Of a DNA stretch of 10,790 nucleotides, positions 1 through 5,508 are shown one piece after another. Positions within the stretch are counted from its first letter, which is position 1; every line of letters starts with the position of its first letter. This DNA comes from Anaerolineae bacterium (GTDB lineage Bacteria; Chloroflexota; Anaerolineae; B4-G1; SLSP01), in the NCBI GenBank assembly GCA_021107605.1, contig JAIOSN010000299.1, forward strand, positions 1-10,790, written 5' to 3'. Position numbers and translations under genes: made by a program. The notes under the pieces were generated by a model, which was given only the letters and a program-made list of their open reading frames with translations, did not search any database and was not told the DNA's origin.

Positions 1-262
1 CGGCGATTAACGTTAATTATCTGCCGACAAAAAAAGCAGCATTTATCAGCGTTTATCTGCATACCGTTGCTTGTGACTAGTGGGCTGTCAAGCGTAATTT
101 GACAGAAACTAGTTTTACGGATTTCGGAGATTCGCGTAGGAAAACAGAGTAAAATCCGAGAACTACTTCTATCATTTTAGCCTTTACGCAACACTAGGAC
201 CAAACCAGAGTTTTGTCAGTTAATTAGCAGGCAATGTTAAATATTTTTATCCTAAAATTTTA
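1..262. other. Non-coding region with several palindromes
   Basis: I see no supportable gene here on either strand. The AT-rich stretch contains a perfect 12-base palindrome ATTAACGTTAAT at 6-17 with CGGC/GCCG outside it (1-4 and 23-26), a run of related short words of the type TTATC(A/T)GC between about 43 and 60, an inverted repeat at 76-113 described separately, and a second perfect palindrome CTAAAATTTTAG at 252-263. It lies downstream of the operon terminators, so it is probably an intergenic region before an unseen neighbouring gene. Confidence 0.7.
76..113. repeat. Two-tier inverted repeat
   Basis: The arms are ACTAGT (76-81) and ACTAGT (108-113) outside, and CTGTCAA (85-91) and TTGACAG (99-105) inside. 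The central loop is seven bases, and there are short unpaired joints of three and two bases between the tiers. It could form a 13-bp interrupted hairpin or serve as a dyad binding site for a dimeric protein. No T-run follows either arm closely enough to call it a terminator. Function unknown. Confidence 0.55.
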
Positions 263-404
263 GTTACTACTCAGGCGGGCTAGATCTCCGAGGTCTTGAC
301 ATAGGTTTTGCTGGTCAAAGTACCTACCAAAACCGAGATTTCGCCACCGAGTGGCAGATTTGTAGACCTCGGAGGTCTGAAAATAGACCAGCCTGAGTAG
401 TAAC
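263..404. mobile_element. MITE-like palindromic element, 142 bp
   Basis: The ends are a perfect 14-bp terminal inverted repeat, GTTACTACTCAGGC at 263-276 and its complement at 391-404. Inside it lies a second inverted pair, AGATCTCCGAGGTCT (282-296) against AGACCTCGGAGGTCT (364-378), which pairs at 14 of 15 positions plus one G·T. The core holds two smaller hairpins: GGTTTTG/CAAAACC (304-310 with 328-334) and GCCAC/GTGGC around CGA (343-355). The whole can fold as a cloverleaf. There is no room for a transposase gene, so it resembles a non-autonomous miniature transposon (MITE) or a large REP-type element. I see no convincing target-site duplication, since the flanks are simply A/T-rich. An alternative is a structured RNA. 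The class is inferred from structure only; I do not recognise the family. Confidence 0.5.
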
Positions 405-430
405 AAAAAAACGCCACCTGCGAGGATGGC
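405..430 (-). terminator. Rho-independent terminator, distal
   Basis: Read on the minus strand, GCCATC (425-430) pairs with GGTGGC (413-418) with one G·U, closing a six-base loop. One G and seven T (405-411) follow directly. This is the classical shape of an intrinsic terminator. It lies about 110 bases past the rpsI stop and behind the other terminator, so it would act as a backup. Its T-run directly touches the palindromic element at 263-404. Confidence 0.7.
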
Positions 431-455
431 ATCCATGAACTCTTATCATTATCAT

Positions 456-496
456 AAAAACAAAATGGCAGGTAGATGATAAAACATCTACCTGTC
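456..496 (-). terminator. Rho-independent terminator of the operon
   Basis: A perfect 10-bp stem, CAGGTAGATG (469-478) with CATCTACCTG (485-494), encloses a six-base loop. One G·U and one G-C pair can extend it outward. On the minus strand it is followed by ATTTTGTTTTT (about 456-466). It begins roughly 45 bases after the rpsI stop codon, exactly where the operon's transcript should end. The stem is only moderately GC-rich and the U tract is interrupted by a G, which may explain the second terminator just downstream. Confidence 0.85.
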
Positions 497-538
497 CATT
501 GTGCAATCTACTAAAAAAGCAGATTCAGTATATCTAGC

Positions 539-937
539 TTAGCGCTTGGTGTACTGAGTCGCTCTGCGCGCCCCACGAAGACCGGGCTTTTTGCGCTCTT
601 TTTCGCGCGCGTCGCGAGTTAAGAAGCCCGCCTTCCGTAAAAGAGGTCGTAATTCCGGGTCGTACTTCAACAAAGCCCGCGCAGTCCCCAAGCGTACAGC
701 CTCGGACTGACCTGTAATCCCACCGCCTTTCACCTGCACGGTAACGTCAAAAAGTTCCTCAGTTTGCGTAACTTTGAAGGGAGCCAGCACATGCCGCCAA
801 TCGAACATGCGTCCAAAGTATTCCTGGTAATCCTCCCCGTTTATCAATATCTGACCTTCTCCACCGTGATAGATACGAACACGTGCGGTAGCTCGTTTCC
901 GCCGTCCCAAACCTTCATAATAACGTCTCTCTGCCAT
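539..937 (-). CDS. rpsI: 30S ribosomal protein S9 (uS9)
   Basis: S9 is a small-subunit head protein whose C-terminal tail reaches the P-site tRNA. The 132-residue product begins MAERRYYEGLGRRKRATARV, with the family hallmark GRRKRATARVRI at residues 11-22. It has the GGGITGQ(S)EAVRLG core and the basic tail ending TQYTKR, close to the usual QY/F-S-KR end. An in-frame reading can be extended upstream to 1003, but AAGGAG lies six bases before the ATG at 937 and S9 proteins begin here, so the shorter start is chosen. It follows rplM after 10 bases, the standard L13–S9 pair in bacteria. It is the last gene of the operon, with two terminators behind it. Nothing is unusual in the protein. Confidence 0.97.
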   Translation of the reverse strand: MAERRYYEGLGRRKRATARVRIYHGGEGQILINGEDYQEYFGRMFDWRHVLAPFKVTQTEELFDVTVQVKGGGITGQSEAVRLGTARALLKYDPELRPLLRKAGFLTRDAREKERKKPGLRGARRATQYTKR

Positions 938-947
938 TCTCAACTCC

Positions 948-1394
948 TTACAATTCCAGTGGCTGGGGTTGTTGTGCTTGATGCGGATGTTCCGGGCCAG
1001 CATACACTTTCAATTTCTTGAGTATTTGACGCCCCAAAATATTGCGTGGCAACATGCCTTTGACGGCTTTCTTGATCACTTGATCCGAAGATTTTTCCAT
1101 CATCTGCCTTAAAGTCTTCTCTTTCAAACCGCTAGGGTACCCGGAAAACCGATAGTATTTCTTCTGATCCAATTTACGACCAGTCACTTCTATTTTCGAG
1201 GCATTGATAACAACGACATAATCGCCGCTATCAATATGTGGCGTATATTGTGGTTTATGTTTTCCCCGCAGAATACGAGCGATTTCAGTGGCCAAACGGC
1301 CCAAGGTCTGACCGGTGGCATCCACGAGATACCAAGCATGTGAAATCTCACCAGACTTAGCCATATACGTTCTTTCTATTTTTATATTCTTCAC
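948..1394 (-). CDS. rplM: 50S ribosomal protein L13 (uL13)
   Basis: L13 is an early-assembling large-subunit protein that binds 23S rRNA. The family signatures are plain: WYLVDATGQTLGRLA near the N terminus, RGKHKPQYTPHIDSGDYVVVINA in the middle, then KKYYRFSGYPSGLKE, AVKGMLPRN and KLKVYAGPEHPHQAQQP at the end. I place the start at a GTG (1392-1394), giving 148 residues. AGAGGGAG lies eight bases upstream, and an RTY that matches the family's KTY is kept. This leaves about six extra residues (MKNIKIE) compared with typical 142-residue L13. A reading from GTG at 1415 would contain the Shine-Dalgarno inside the gene, and a start at the later ATG (MAKSGE) would lose RTY and has a poor ribosome site. 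The start is therefore good but not certain. Confidence 0.95.
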   Translation of the reverse strand: MKNIKIERTYMAKSGEISHAWYLVDATGQTLGRLATEIARILRGKHKPQYTPHIDSGDYVVVINASKIEVTGRKLDQKKYYRFSGYPSGLKEKTLRQMMEKSSDQVIKKAVKGMLPRNILGRQILKKLKVYAGPEHPHQAQQPQPLEL

Positions 1395-1402
1395 TTTAAT
1401 TA

Positions 1403-1410
1403 CTCCCTCT
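1403..1410 (-). promoter_or_regulatory. Ribosome binding site deciding the rplM start
   Basis: On the minus strand this reads AGAGGGAG, eight bases before a GTG at 1392-1394. It supports the GTG start of rplM over the upstream GTG at 1415 (which it would lie inside) and over the downstream ATG. Confidence 0.7.
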
Positions 1411-1461
1411 AACACACCAGTGCTTTCTACTGACCCACCCTCAAAACCGCAAACACAAAAC

Positions 1462-2190
1462 TCAATAAGCCACAGCTCTAAGTGTCAGTCCTTGCGCTGC
1501 CACAGCTGGCCCGGCGTTACGCCGATCCCCTGTCCGCAACATCTCTTGAAAGTTTTCTACTGTCAAGGAATTATAACCCACCCGTAACATTGTACCCACC
1601 AAGATACGTACCATTCGGTAAAGAAAGGCATTGGCTATAATATCAAAGAGCAGCCAATCATCCATCCTCTGCCAAGATGCCTCAAAAACCTCACGGATTG
1701 TGACATCTCCCTGCGGAGGCGAGCCGAAGGCCCTGAAATCATGTATCCCCAGTAAAGCCTGTGCCGCTCTCTGCATGGCTGGAACGGAGAGTTCCTCAGA
1801 CACATGCAAACTATAGCGACTGACCAAGGGATTACGAACTGCCGCTCGATATATTCTATAGCGATAGCCTCTCCGAACCGCATCAAAGCGAGGGTGAAAA
1901 TCCTCCACCACTCGTTCAAGTCTTTTAATCGCTATCTGTTCAGGGAGCAACGCATTCATGCCCCGGTGAAGATTTCCAAGACTATGTCGCCAAATCAAAT
2001 CAAAGGCAATTACCTGCCCCTCGGCATGTACTCCCGCATCCGTGCGTCCAGCAGCCAGAATACGGATTGGAACTGTGGTTAATTGTGTTAAAACCCGCTC
2101 CAATTCTCCTTGTATGGTAGGGACGTCCTTGTGGATTTGGAATCCCTTATATCCAGTCCCATCGTAAGCAACGATGGCCTTCACCCGCAC
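1462..2190 (-). CDS. truA: tRNA pseudouridine(38-40) synthase TruA
   Basis: TruA converts uridines 38, 39 and 40 in the anticodon stem-loop of many tRNAs to pseudouridine. Its 242 residues are slightly shorter than the E. coli enzyme. Visible motifs are YDGTGYKGFQ (9-18), the catalytic loop GRTDAGVHA with nucleophile Asp51, FHPRFDAVRRGYRYRIY in the middle, and FLYRMVRILVGTMLRVG with a closing AGPAVAAQGLTLRAVAY. The start is a GTG only three bases after the rplQ stop (TGA TAG GTG). A GAGGG inside the last rplQ codons is the likely ribosome site, so truA is probably translated by coupling. A second GTG two codons later is an alternative start. The gene sits between rplQ and rplM, a place it holds in many Gram-positive and related genomes. 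Confidence 0.96.
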   Translation of the reverse strand: MRVKAIVAYDGTGYKGFQIHKDVPTIQGELERVLTQLTTVPIRILAAGRTDAGVHAEGQVIAFDLIWRHSLGNLHRGMNALLPEQIAIKRLERVVEDFHPRFDAVRRGYRYRIYRAAVRNPLVSRYSLHVSEELSVPAMQRAAQALLGIHDFRAFGSPPQGDVTIREVFEASWQRMDDWLLFDIIANAFLYRMVRILVGTMLRVGYNSLTVENFQEMLRTGDRRNAGPAVAAQGLTLRAVAY

Positions 2191-2193
2191 CTA

Positions 2194-2586
2194 TCATCCC
2201 TCTTCTACCAGCTCTAAAAGTACCATTGACGCGGCATCGCCCTTACGCATCCCCAATTTGAGCATACGTGTGTACCCACCGGGCCGGTCCATATAACGCG
2301 GAGCAATCTCATCAAAGAGCTTCCCCACGAGCTTACGGTCATTGTTCAACTGCGCCGCCGCCATACGCCGAGCATGGACTCCCTGAGCAGGGTTTTCCAC
2401 TTCGGCTCTTAGTCCCCGTTTGGCACGTGTAATCAACTTCTCCGCCTGCCCGCGCATAGACTCAGCTTTAGCTCGCGTTGTACGAATCCGCCCATGAGTA
2501 AAAAGTGCAATCACGAGATTGCGGCGCAACGCCTTACGATGAGCGGTTGAACGACTTAATTTTTTCCCCGCGACACGATGTCGCAT
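2194..2586 (-). CDS. rplQ: 50S ribosomal protein L17 (bL17)
   Basis: L17 is a bacteria-specific large-subunit protein close to the exit-tunnel surface. The 130-residue product opens with MRHRVAGKKLSRSTAHRKALRRNL, the family signature, followed by HGRIRTTRAKAES. It ends with the conserved GGYTRMLKLGMRKGDAASMVLLELV. The length is typical of short bacterial L17. A strong AGGAGGT (2592-2598) precedes the ATG by five bases. It follows rpoA after 15 bases, the canonical end of the alpha operon, and runs almost directly into truA, where a double stop TGA TAG separates the two genes. Confidence 0.97.
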   Translation of the reverse strand: MRHRVAGKKLSRSTAHRKALRRNLVIALFTHGRIRTTRAKAESMRGQAEKLITRAKRGLRAEVENPAQGVHARRMAAAQLNNDRKLVGKLFDEIAPRYMDRPGGYTRMLKLGMRKGDAASMVLLELVEEG

Positions 2587-2601
2587 CCTAGACCTCCTGC
2601 C

Positions 2602-3642
2602 TTAAAGCTCCGCTTCTTCCCCGTCGCTTTTCTCGTTAGATTCTTCAAGTTCTTCCTCGAGCTCTTCGTCAAACTCTGCCGCAGCTTCCTCGCTCTCGGC
2701 TGCGAAGAACTCAGATTCAACCAAATTCTCTTTTAGCTCTTCAAGAGATTTCTCCCCAAAATTACGAATAGCAAGCAAAGCATCATTGCCACCGTGCTTT
2801 AACATCTCCAGAATTTCTCCGACGTTGGAAATTCCCGTGCGCTTGAGTGCATTATATACCCGGACTCCTAGCGCCAAATCCTCAATAGGAGTCGCATAAG
2901 CTCGCTCAGGGATGTGCTCCTCTTCCAAACCCTTCTCGACCTCGATTACCTCAAGCACCACTTCTGCCCCGGCTACCAACCGTAGGTGTTTAACCAAGAT
3001 ACTCGCAGCCTGTTTCAGTGCTTTCAAGGGGACAAGACAACCATCAGTCCAAATCTCTATCGTCAGTCGATCATAATTAGTATGTTGTCCCACACGGGCT
3101 GGCTCCACCTCAAAAGCCACCCTCCGCACAGGATCAAAAATAGCATCAACCGGCAAATAACCTACCGGCATCCGTTCACGCTCTCCTGCGGGCAAATACC
3201 CTCGCCCCTTCTCAACAGTGAATTCAAAATCCAACTGCGTATCATCACTATCAACAGTGAATAGGTAAAGATCGGGGTTAATAATCTCTATTTCCGCCGG
3301 TGCTATAATATCGCCCGCGGTCACTATCCCTTCACCCGCGACACGCAAAGTCATATACTGCGTATCCTCGCCCTGCATAGTCAGCCGGACTTGTTTAAGT
3401 TGCAACATCACCTGAAGAACATCTTCCCGAACACCCGGAATAGCTGCATATTCATGTGGAGTATCCGTAAGCCGCATCGAAGTGATGGCCACCCCCTCCA
3501 ACGAGGAGAGTAACACCCGCCGCAACGAATTCCCCAATGTTACCCCGTATCCACTCTCCATGGGGCCGATAATATAACGGCCATACTTGGCAGTGGTTAC
3601 ACCCACTTCGACTTTGGGCAGAACTGGTGCTGTTAGTACCAC
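2602..3642 (-). CDS. rpoA: RNA polymerase alpha subunit, acidic tail
   Basis: Alpha dimerises to nucleate RNA polymerase assembly, and its C-terminal domain binds UP elements and activators. The N-terminal domain spans roughly residues 1-235, with GYGVTLGNSLRRVLLSSLEG at 31-50. A glutamate-rich linker follows. The C-terminal domain (about 250-308) keeps residues matching E. coli DNA-contact positions: Arg261 and Asn264 (R265, N268), and the NFGEKS motif with Asn294, Gly296, Lys298 and Ser299. At 346 residues it is longer than the 329 of E. coli, because residues 309-346 form an acidic tail with 19 Glu/Asp and one Lys. The start is GTG with AGGAGG five bases upstream. It lies between rpsD and rplQ as in most bacteria. 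Confidence 0.97.
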   Translation of the reverse strand: MVLTAPVLPKVEVGVTTAKYGRYIIGPMESGYGVTLGNSLRRVLLSSLEGVAITSMRLTDTPHEYAAIPGVREDVLQVMLQLKQVRLTMQGEDTQYMTLRVAGEGIVTAGDIIAPAEIEIINPDLYLFTVDSDDTQLDFEFTVEKGRGYLPAGERERMPVGYLPVDAIFDPVRRVAFEVEPARVGQHTNYDRLTIEIWTDGCLVPLKALKQAASILVKHLRLVAGAEVVLEVIEVEKGLEEEHIPERAYATPIEDLALGVRVYNALKRTGISNVGEILEMLKHGGNDALLAIRNFGEKSLEELKENLVESEFFAAESEEAAAEFDEELEEELEESNEKSDGEEAEL

Positions 3643-3658
3643 GTCGCCTCCTGTCTAT

Positions 3659-4297
3659 TTAGCGTGAGTAGAACTCAACGATTAACTGTTCCTGTACCAG
3701 CACTTCAATCTCATCACGTGTTGGCAAATTCACCAACCGACCGAAGAGCTCGTCCACATCAAGACTCAACCATTGAGGGACAGCCACATTTCCCAACAAT
3801 TCCTTTCGAGTCTTGAAAAAGGGTGCTGACCGGCTTTCAGGACGCACAGACACCACCATACCCGGTTTTACCGCGAATGACGGGATATCAGTCTTCCGTC
3901 CGTCAACCATAAAGTGACCGTGCCCCACCAATTGGCGCGCTTGCGCGCGGGAATCAGCAAATCCCAGTCGATAGACCACATTGTCCAAGCGCGTTTCCAA
4001 TAACATCAACAAGTTTTCGCCGGTAAGACCAGGTAGCCGTTCCGCTTCGCGGAAATAACGTCGAAACTGACGCTCTAAAACCCCATAGATACGACGAACC
4101 TTCTGTTTCTCACGCAATTGTACCGCATAGTTAGAAACTCTACGATGGCGGAAAGCAGCTGCCCGTCCATGTTGCCCCGGCGGATACGAACGCTTCTCAA
4201 ACGGGCACTTATCAGCATAACACTTCTGCCCTTTCAGAAAGAGTTTCTGGCCTTCACGGCGGCAAAGCTTACACGAAGGGCCTAAATATCTTGCCAT
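3659..4297 (-). CDS. rpsD: 30S ribosomal protein S4 (uS4), zinc-binding
   Basis: S4 is a primary 16S rRNA-binding protein that nucleates assembly of the 30S body. In E. coli it also represses the alpha operon. The 212-residue product opens MARYLGPSCKLCRREG and has Cys9, Cys12, Cys26 and Cys31, the four-cysteine zinc site known from Thermus S4 and absent from E. coli S4. After the basic YPPGQHG and RHRR region come the S4 RNA-binding domain (LETRLDNVVYRLGFADSRAQARQLVGHGHFMVDG, roughly 95-130) and the conserved C terminus ending FYSR. AGGAGA lies before the ATG, and rpsK ends 21 bases upstream. I did not find an obvious S4 autoregulatory pseudoknot in the spacers, though folding was not computed. 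Confidence 0.97.
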   Translation of the reverse strand: MARYLGPSCKLCRREGQKLFLKGQKCYADKCPFEKRSYPPGQHGRAAAFRHRRVSNYAVQLREKQKVRRIYGVLERQFRRYFREAERLPGLTGENLLMLLETRLDNVVYRLGFADSRAQARQLVGHGHFMVDGRKTDIPSFAVKPGMVVSVRPESRSAPFFKTRKELLGNVAVPQWLSLDVDELFGRLVNLPTRDEIEVLVQEQLIVEFYSR

Positions 4298-4318
4298 ATA
4301 TTATCTCCTATTTCTTCT

Positions 4319-4723
4319 TTATACACGTCGCTTCTTGGATGGGCGACAACCATTATGCGGAATAGGTGTACGATCTACAATGGAACGTACGCGAATACCG
4401 GTACCTGCGATAGCTCGCAACGAAGCCTCACGGCCTGGCCCGGCGCCCTTAACAAAGAGATCTACTTCTTGCAATCCCTCAGTCGCCATCGCCTCTTGCA
4501 CAACTTTTTCCGCCGCCAAACGCGCCGCAAAAGCAGTGCTCTTTCGCGTTCCTTTGAAACCCATCTTACCCGCACTACTCCAGCGCACGACATTCCCCTG
4601 GGGATCCGTTACGGTAACAATGATGTTGTTAAATGTCGTATGAATATAAATACGCCCTCGAGGCACATTACGCTTCACGCGACGAGTCTTCCGCGATTTC
4701 TGCTCGCGACCTTTTTTTACCAT
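4319..4723 (-). CDS. rpsK: 30S ribosomal protein S11 (uS11)
   Basis: S11 sits on the 30S platform near the mRNA exit. The product has the family pattern: a basic N-terminal arm (KKGREQKSRKTRRVKRNVPRG), then IYIHTTFNNIIVTVTDPQGNVVRWSSAGKMGFKG, KGAGPGREASLRAI, and the closing PIPHNGCRPSKKRRV. I set the start at the ATG at 4721-4723, giving 134 residues. The codon before it is TTG, which is also a possible start, but it lies only one base after the AGGAGG sequence, too close for normal initiation. The rpsM–rpsK spacer is 73 bases and shows no recognised regulatory motif. Confidence 0.97.
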   Translation of the reverse strand: MVKKGREQKSRKTRRVKRNVPRGRIYIHTTFNNIIVTVTDPQGNVVRWSSAGKMGFKGTRKSTAFAARLAAEKVVQEAMATEGLQEVDLFVKGAGPGREASLRAIAGTGIRVRSIVDRTPIPHNGCRPSKKRRV

Positions 4724-4796
4724 CAATCCTCCTGATCTTTATTACCTGCTACAATACTGATGTTGACCACCAGTAATGCCGCATATCCCGCCCCTA

Positions 4797-5186
4797 CTAT
4801 TTCTTCTTCATCCCGCGGTTTCGACCGCGACCCGCCACCGTCTTTTTACGGCCTTTTCTGGTGCGCGCGTTAGTCCGCGTGCGCTGTCCGCGCACAGGAA
4901 GACCACGGCGATGACGTAACCCTCGGTAACTGCCGATCTCGATCAATCGTTTTATGTTCCGCCCCACCTCACGCCGCAGATCACCTTCCACAACCAGTTC
5001 CTGATCAATAACTGCCCGTAAAAGAGCAATATCTCTCTCTGAAAGATCTCTTACCCGTTTATCAGGATCAATCTGCGTTTTTTCCAAAAGATCATTACTT
5101 GTTACTCGACCAATGCCGTAGATATAGGTCAAACCAATTTCCACGCGCTTCTCTCGAGGTAGGTCTACGCCCGCAATACGTGCCAT
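4797..5186 (-). CDS. rpsM: 30S ribosomal protein S13 (uS13)
   Basis: S13 lies in the 30S head, forms intersubunit bridges with the 50S and touches P-site tRNA through its basic tail. The 129-residue product starts MARIAGVDLPREKRVEIGLTYIYGIG, the family opening. It carries the helix-two-turn-helix region around the RDLSERDI segment, then GSYRGLRHRRGLPVRGQRTRTNARTRKG and a lysine-rich end. The ATG has GGAGGGAG a few bases upstream. It follows rpmJ after 43 bases. In E. coli this gene opens the alpha operon; here it is preceded by rpmJ, and the likely start of a separate transcript is the promoter-like site beyond rpmJ. Confidence 0.97.
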   Translation of the reverse strand: MARIAGVDLPREKRVEIGLTYIYGIGRVTSNDLLEKTQIDPDKRVRDLSERDIALLRAVIDQELVVEGDLRREVGRNIKRLIEIGSYRGLRHRRGLPVRGQRTRTNARTRKGRKKTVAGRGRNRGMKKK

Positions 5187-5229
5187 ACACTCCCTCCACC
5201 CTCTTAAACTTTAATTCGAATAAACCGAT

Positions 5230-5343
5230 CTACCCTTGTCGCTGTTTGTGCTTCGGATTCTCACAAATCACTCGCACCACTCCACGCCGCTTAATAATTT
5301 TGCATTTAGGACAACGCCGTTTCACCGATGGTGATACCTTCAT
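5230..5343 (-). CDS. rpmJ: 50S ribosomal protein L36 (bL36), zinc type
   Basis: This 37-residue product, from ATG at 5341-5343 to TAG at 5230-5232, reads MKVSPSVKRRCPKCKIIKRR and ends with GVVRVICENPKHKQRQG. It matches the standard bacterial L36 with its C-x2-C-x12-C-x4-H zinc ribbon (Cys11, Cys14, Cys27, His32), so it is the zinc-containing form rather than the C-minus paralogue. L36 is a small, late-binding 50S protein. A near-perfect GAGGAGGT lies seven bases before the ATG. It normally follows infA, but here it directly follows secY after a 165-base gap. Confidence 0.96.
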   Translation of the reverse strand: MKVSPSVKRRCPKCKIIKRRGVVRVICENPKHKQRQG

Positions 5344-5463
5344 GATTTTAACCTCCTCACCCTGTCCCTCTAGCTACAAGGCATCATTCTCCAAATTAAC
5401 TTACTCTTCATCTCCACAATTACCAAAGACATCGAGTAATGACTATTCGCAAACCAAGATCGC

Positions 5464-5491
5464 ATGATACCCGATTTTATCAGTTTGACAA
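5464..5491 (-). promoter_or_regulatory. Promoter-like sequence upstream of rpmJ
   Basis: On the minus strand, TTGTCA (5486-5491) and TATCAT (5464-5469) are each one base from the sigma-70-type -35 and -10 consensus and are separated by 16 bases. The site lies wholly between the secY stop and rpmJ. A transcript starting near 5457 would have a leader of about 113 bases before rpmJ. That leader has modest complementarity, for example TTACTC with GAGTAA, but no regulatory RNA I recognise. This is a sequence match only; such pairs occur by chance in AT-rich spacers. Confidence 0.45.
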
Positions 5492-5508
5492 GCTTGTTGG
5501 CATCGCAG

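Noticed and set aside
29..60. A possible third terminator (GCAG/CTGC followed by seven T on the minus strand)
   Set aside because: The stem is only four base pairs around a 17-base loop, too weak to call.
324..506. A 60-codon minus-strand reading frame across the terminators and the palindromic element
   Set aside because: It runs through both terminator hairpins and the inverted-repeat element, has no family resemblance and no convincing ribosome site.
1462..2190. truA inside a ribosomal operon as a novel arrangement
   Set aside because: The rplQ–truA–rplM–rpsI order is common in Firmicutes and several other bacterial groups, so it is not unusual.
4335..4735. Overlapping plus-strand open frames opposite rpsK
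   Set aside because: They lie entirely across the highly conserved S11 gene and have no ribosome site or recognisable product.
5370..5466. A 31-codon minus-strand reading frame in the secY–rpmJ gap, starting at the ATG inside the -10-like sequence
   Set aside because: It has no Shine-Dalgarno, no resemblance to IF-1 or any family I know, and its start overlaps the promoter-like hexamer. A frame this short is expected by chance.
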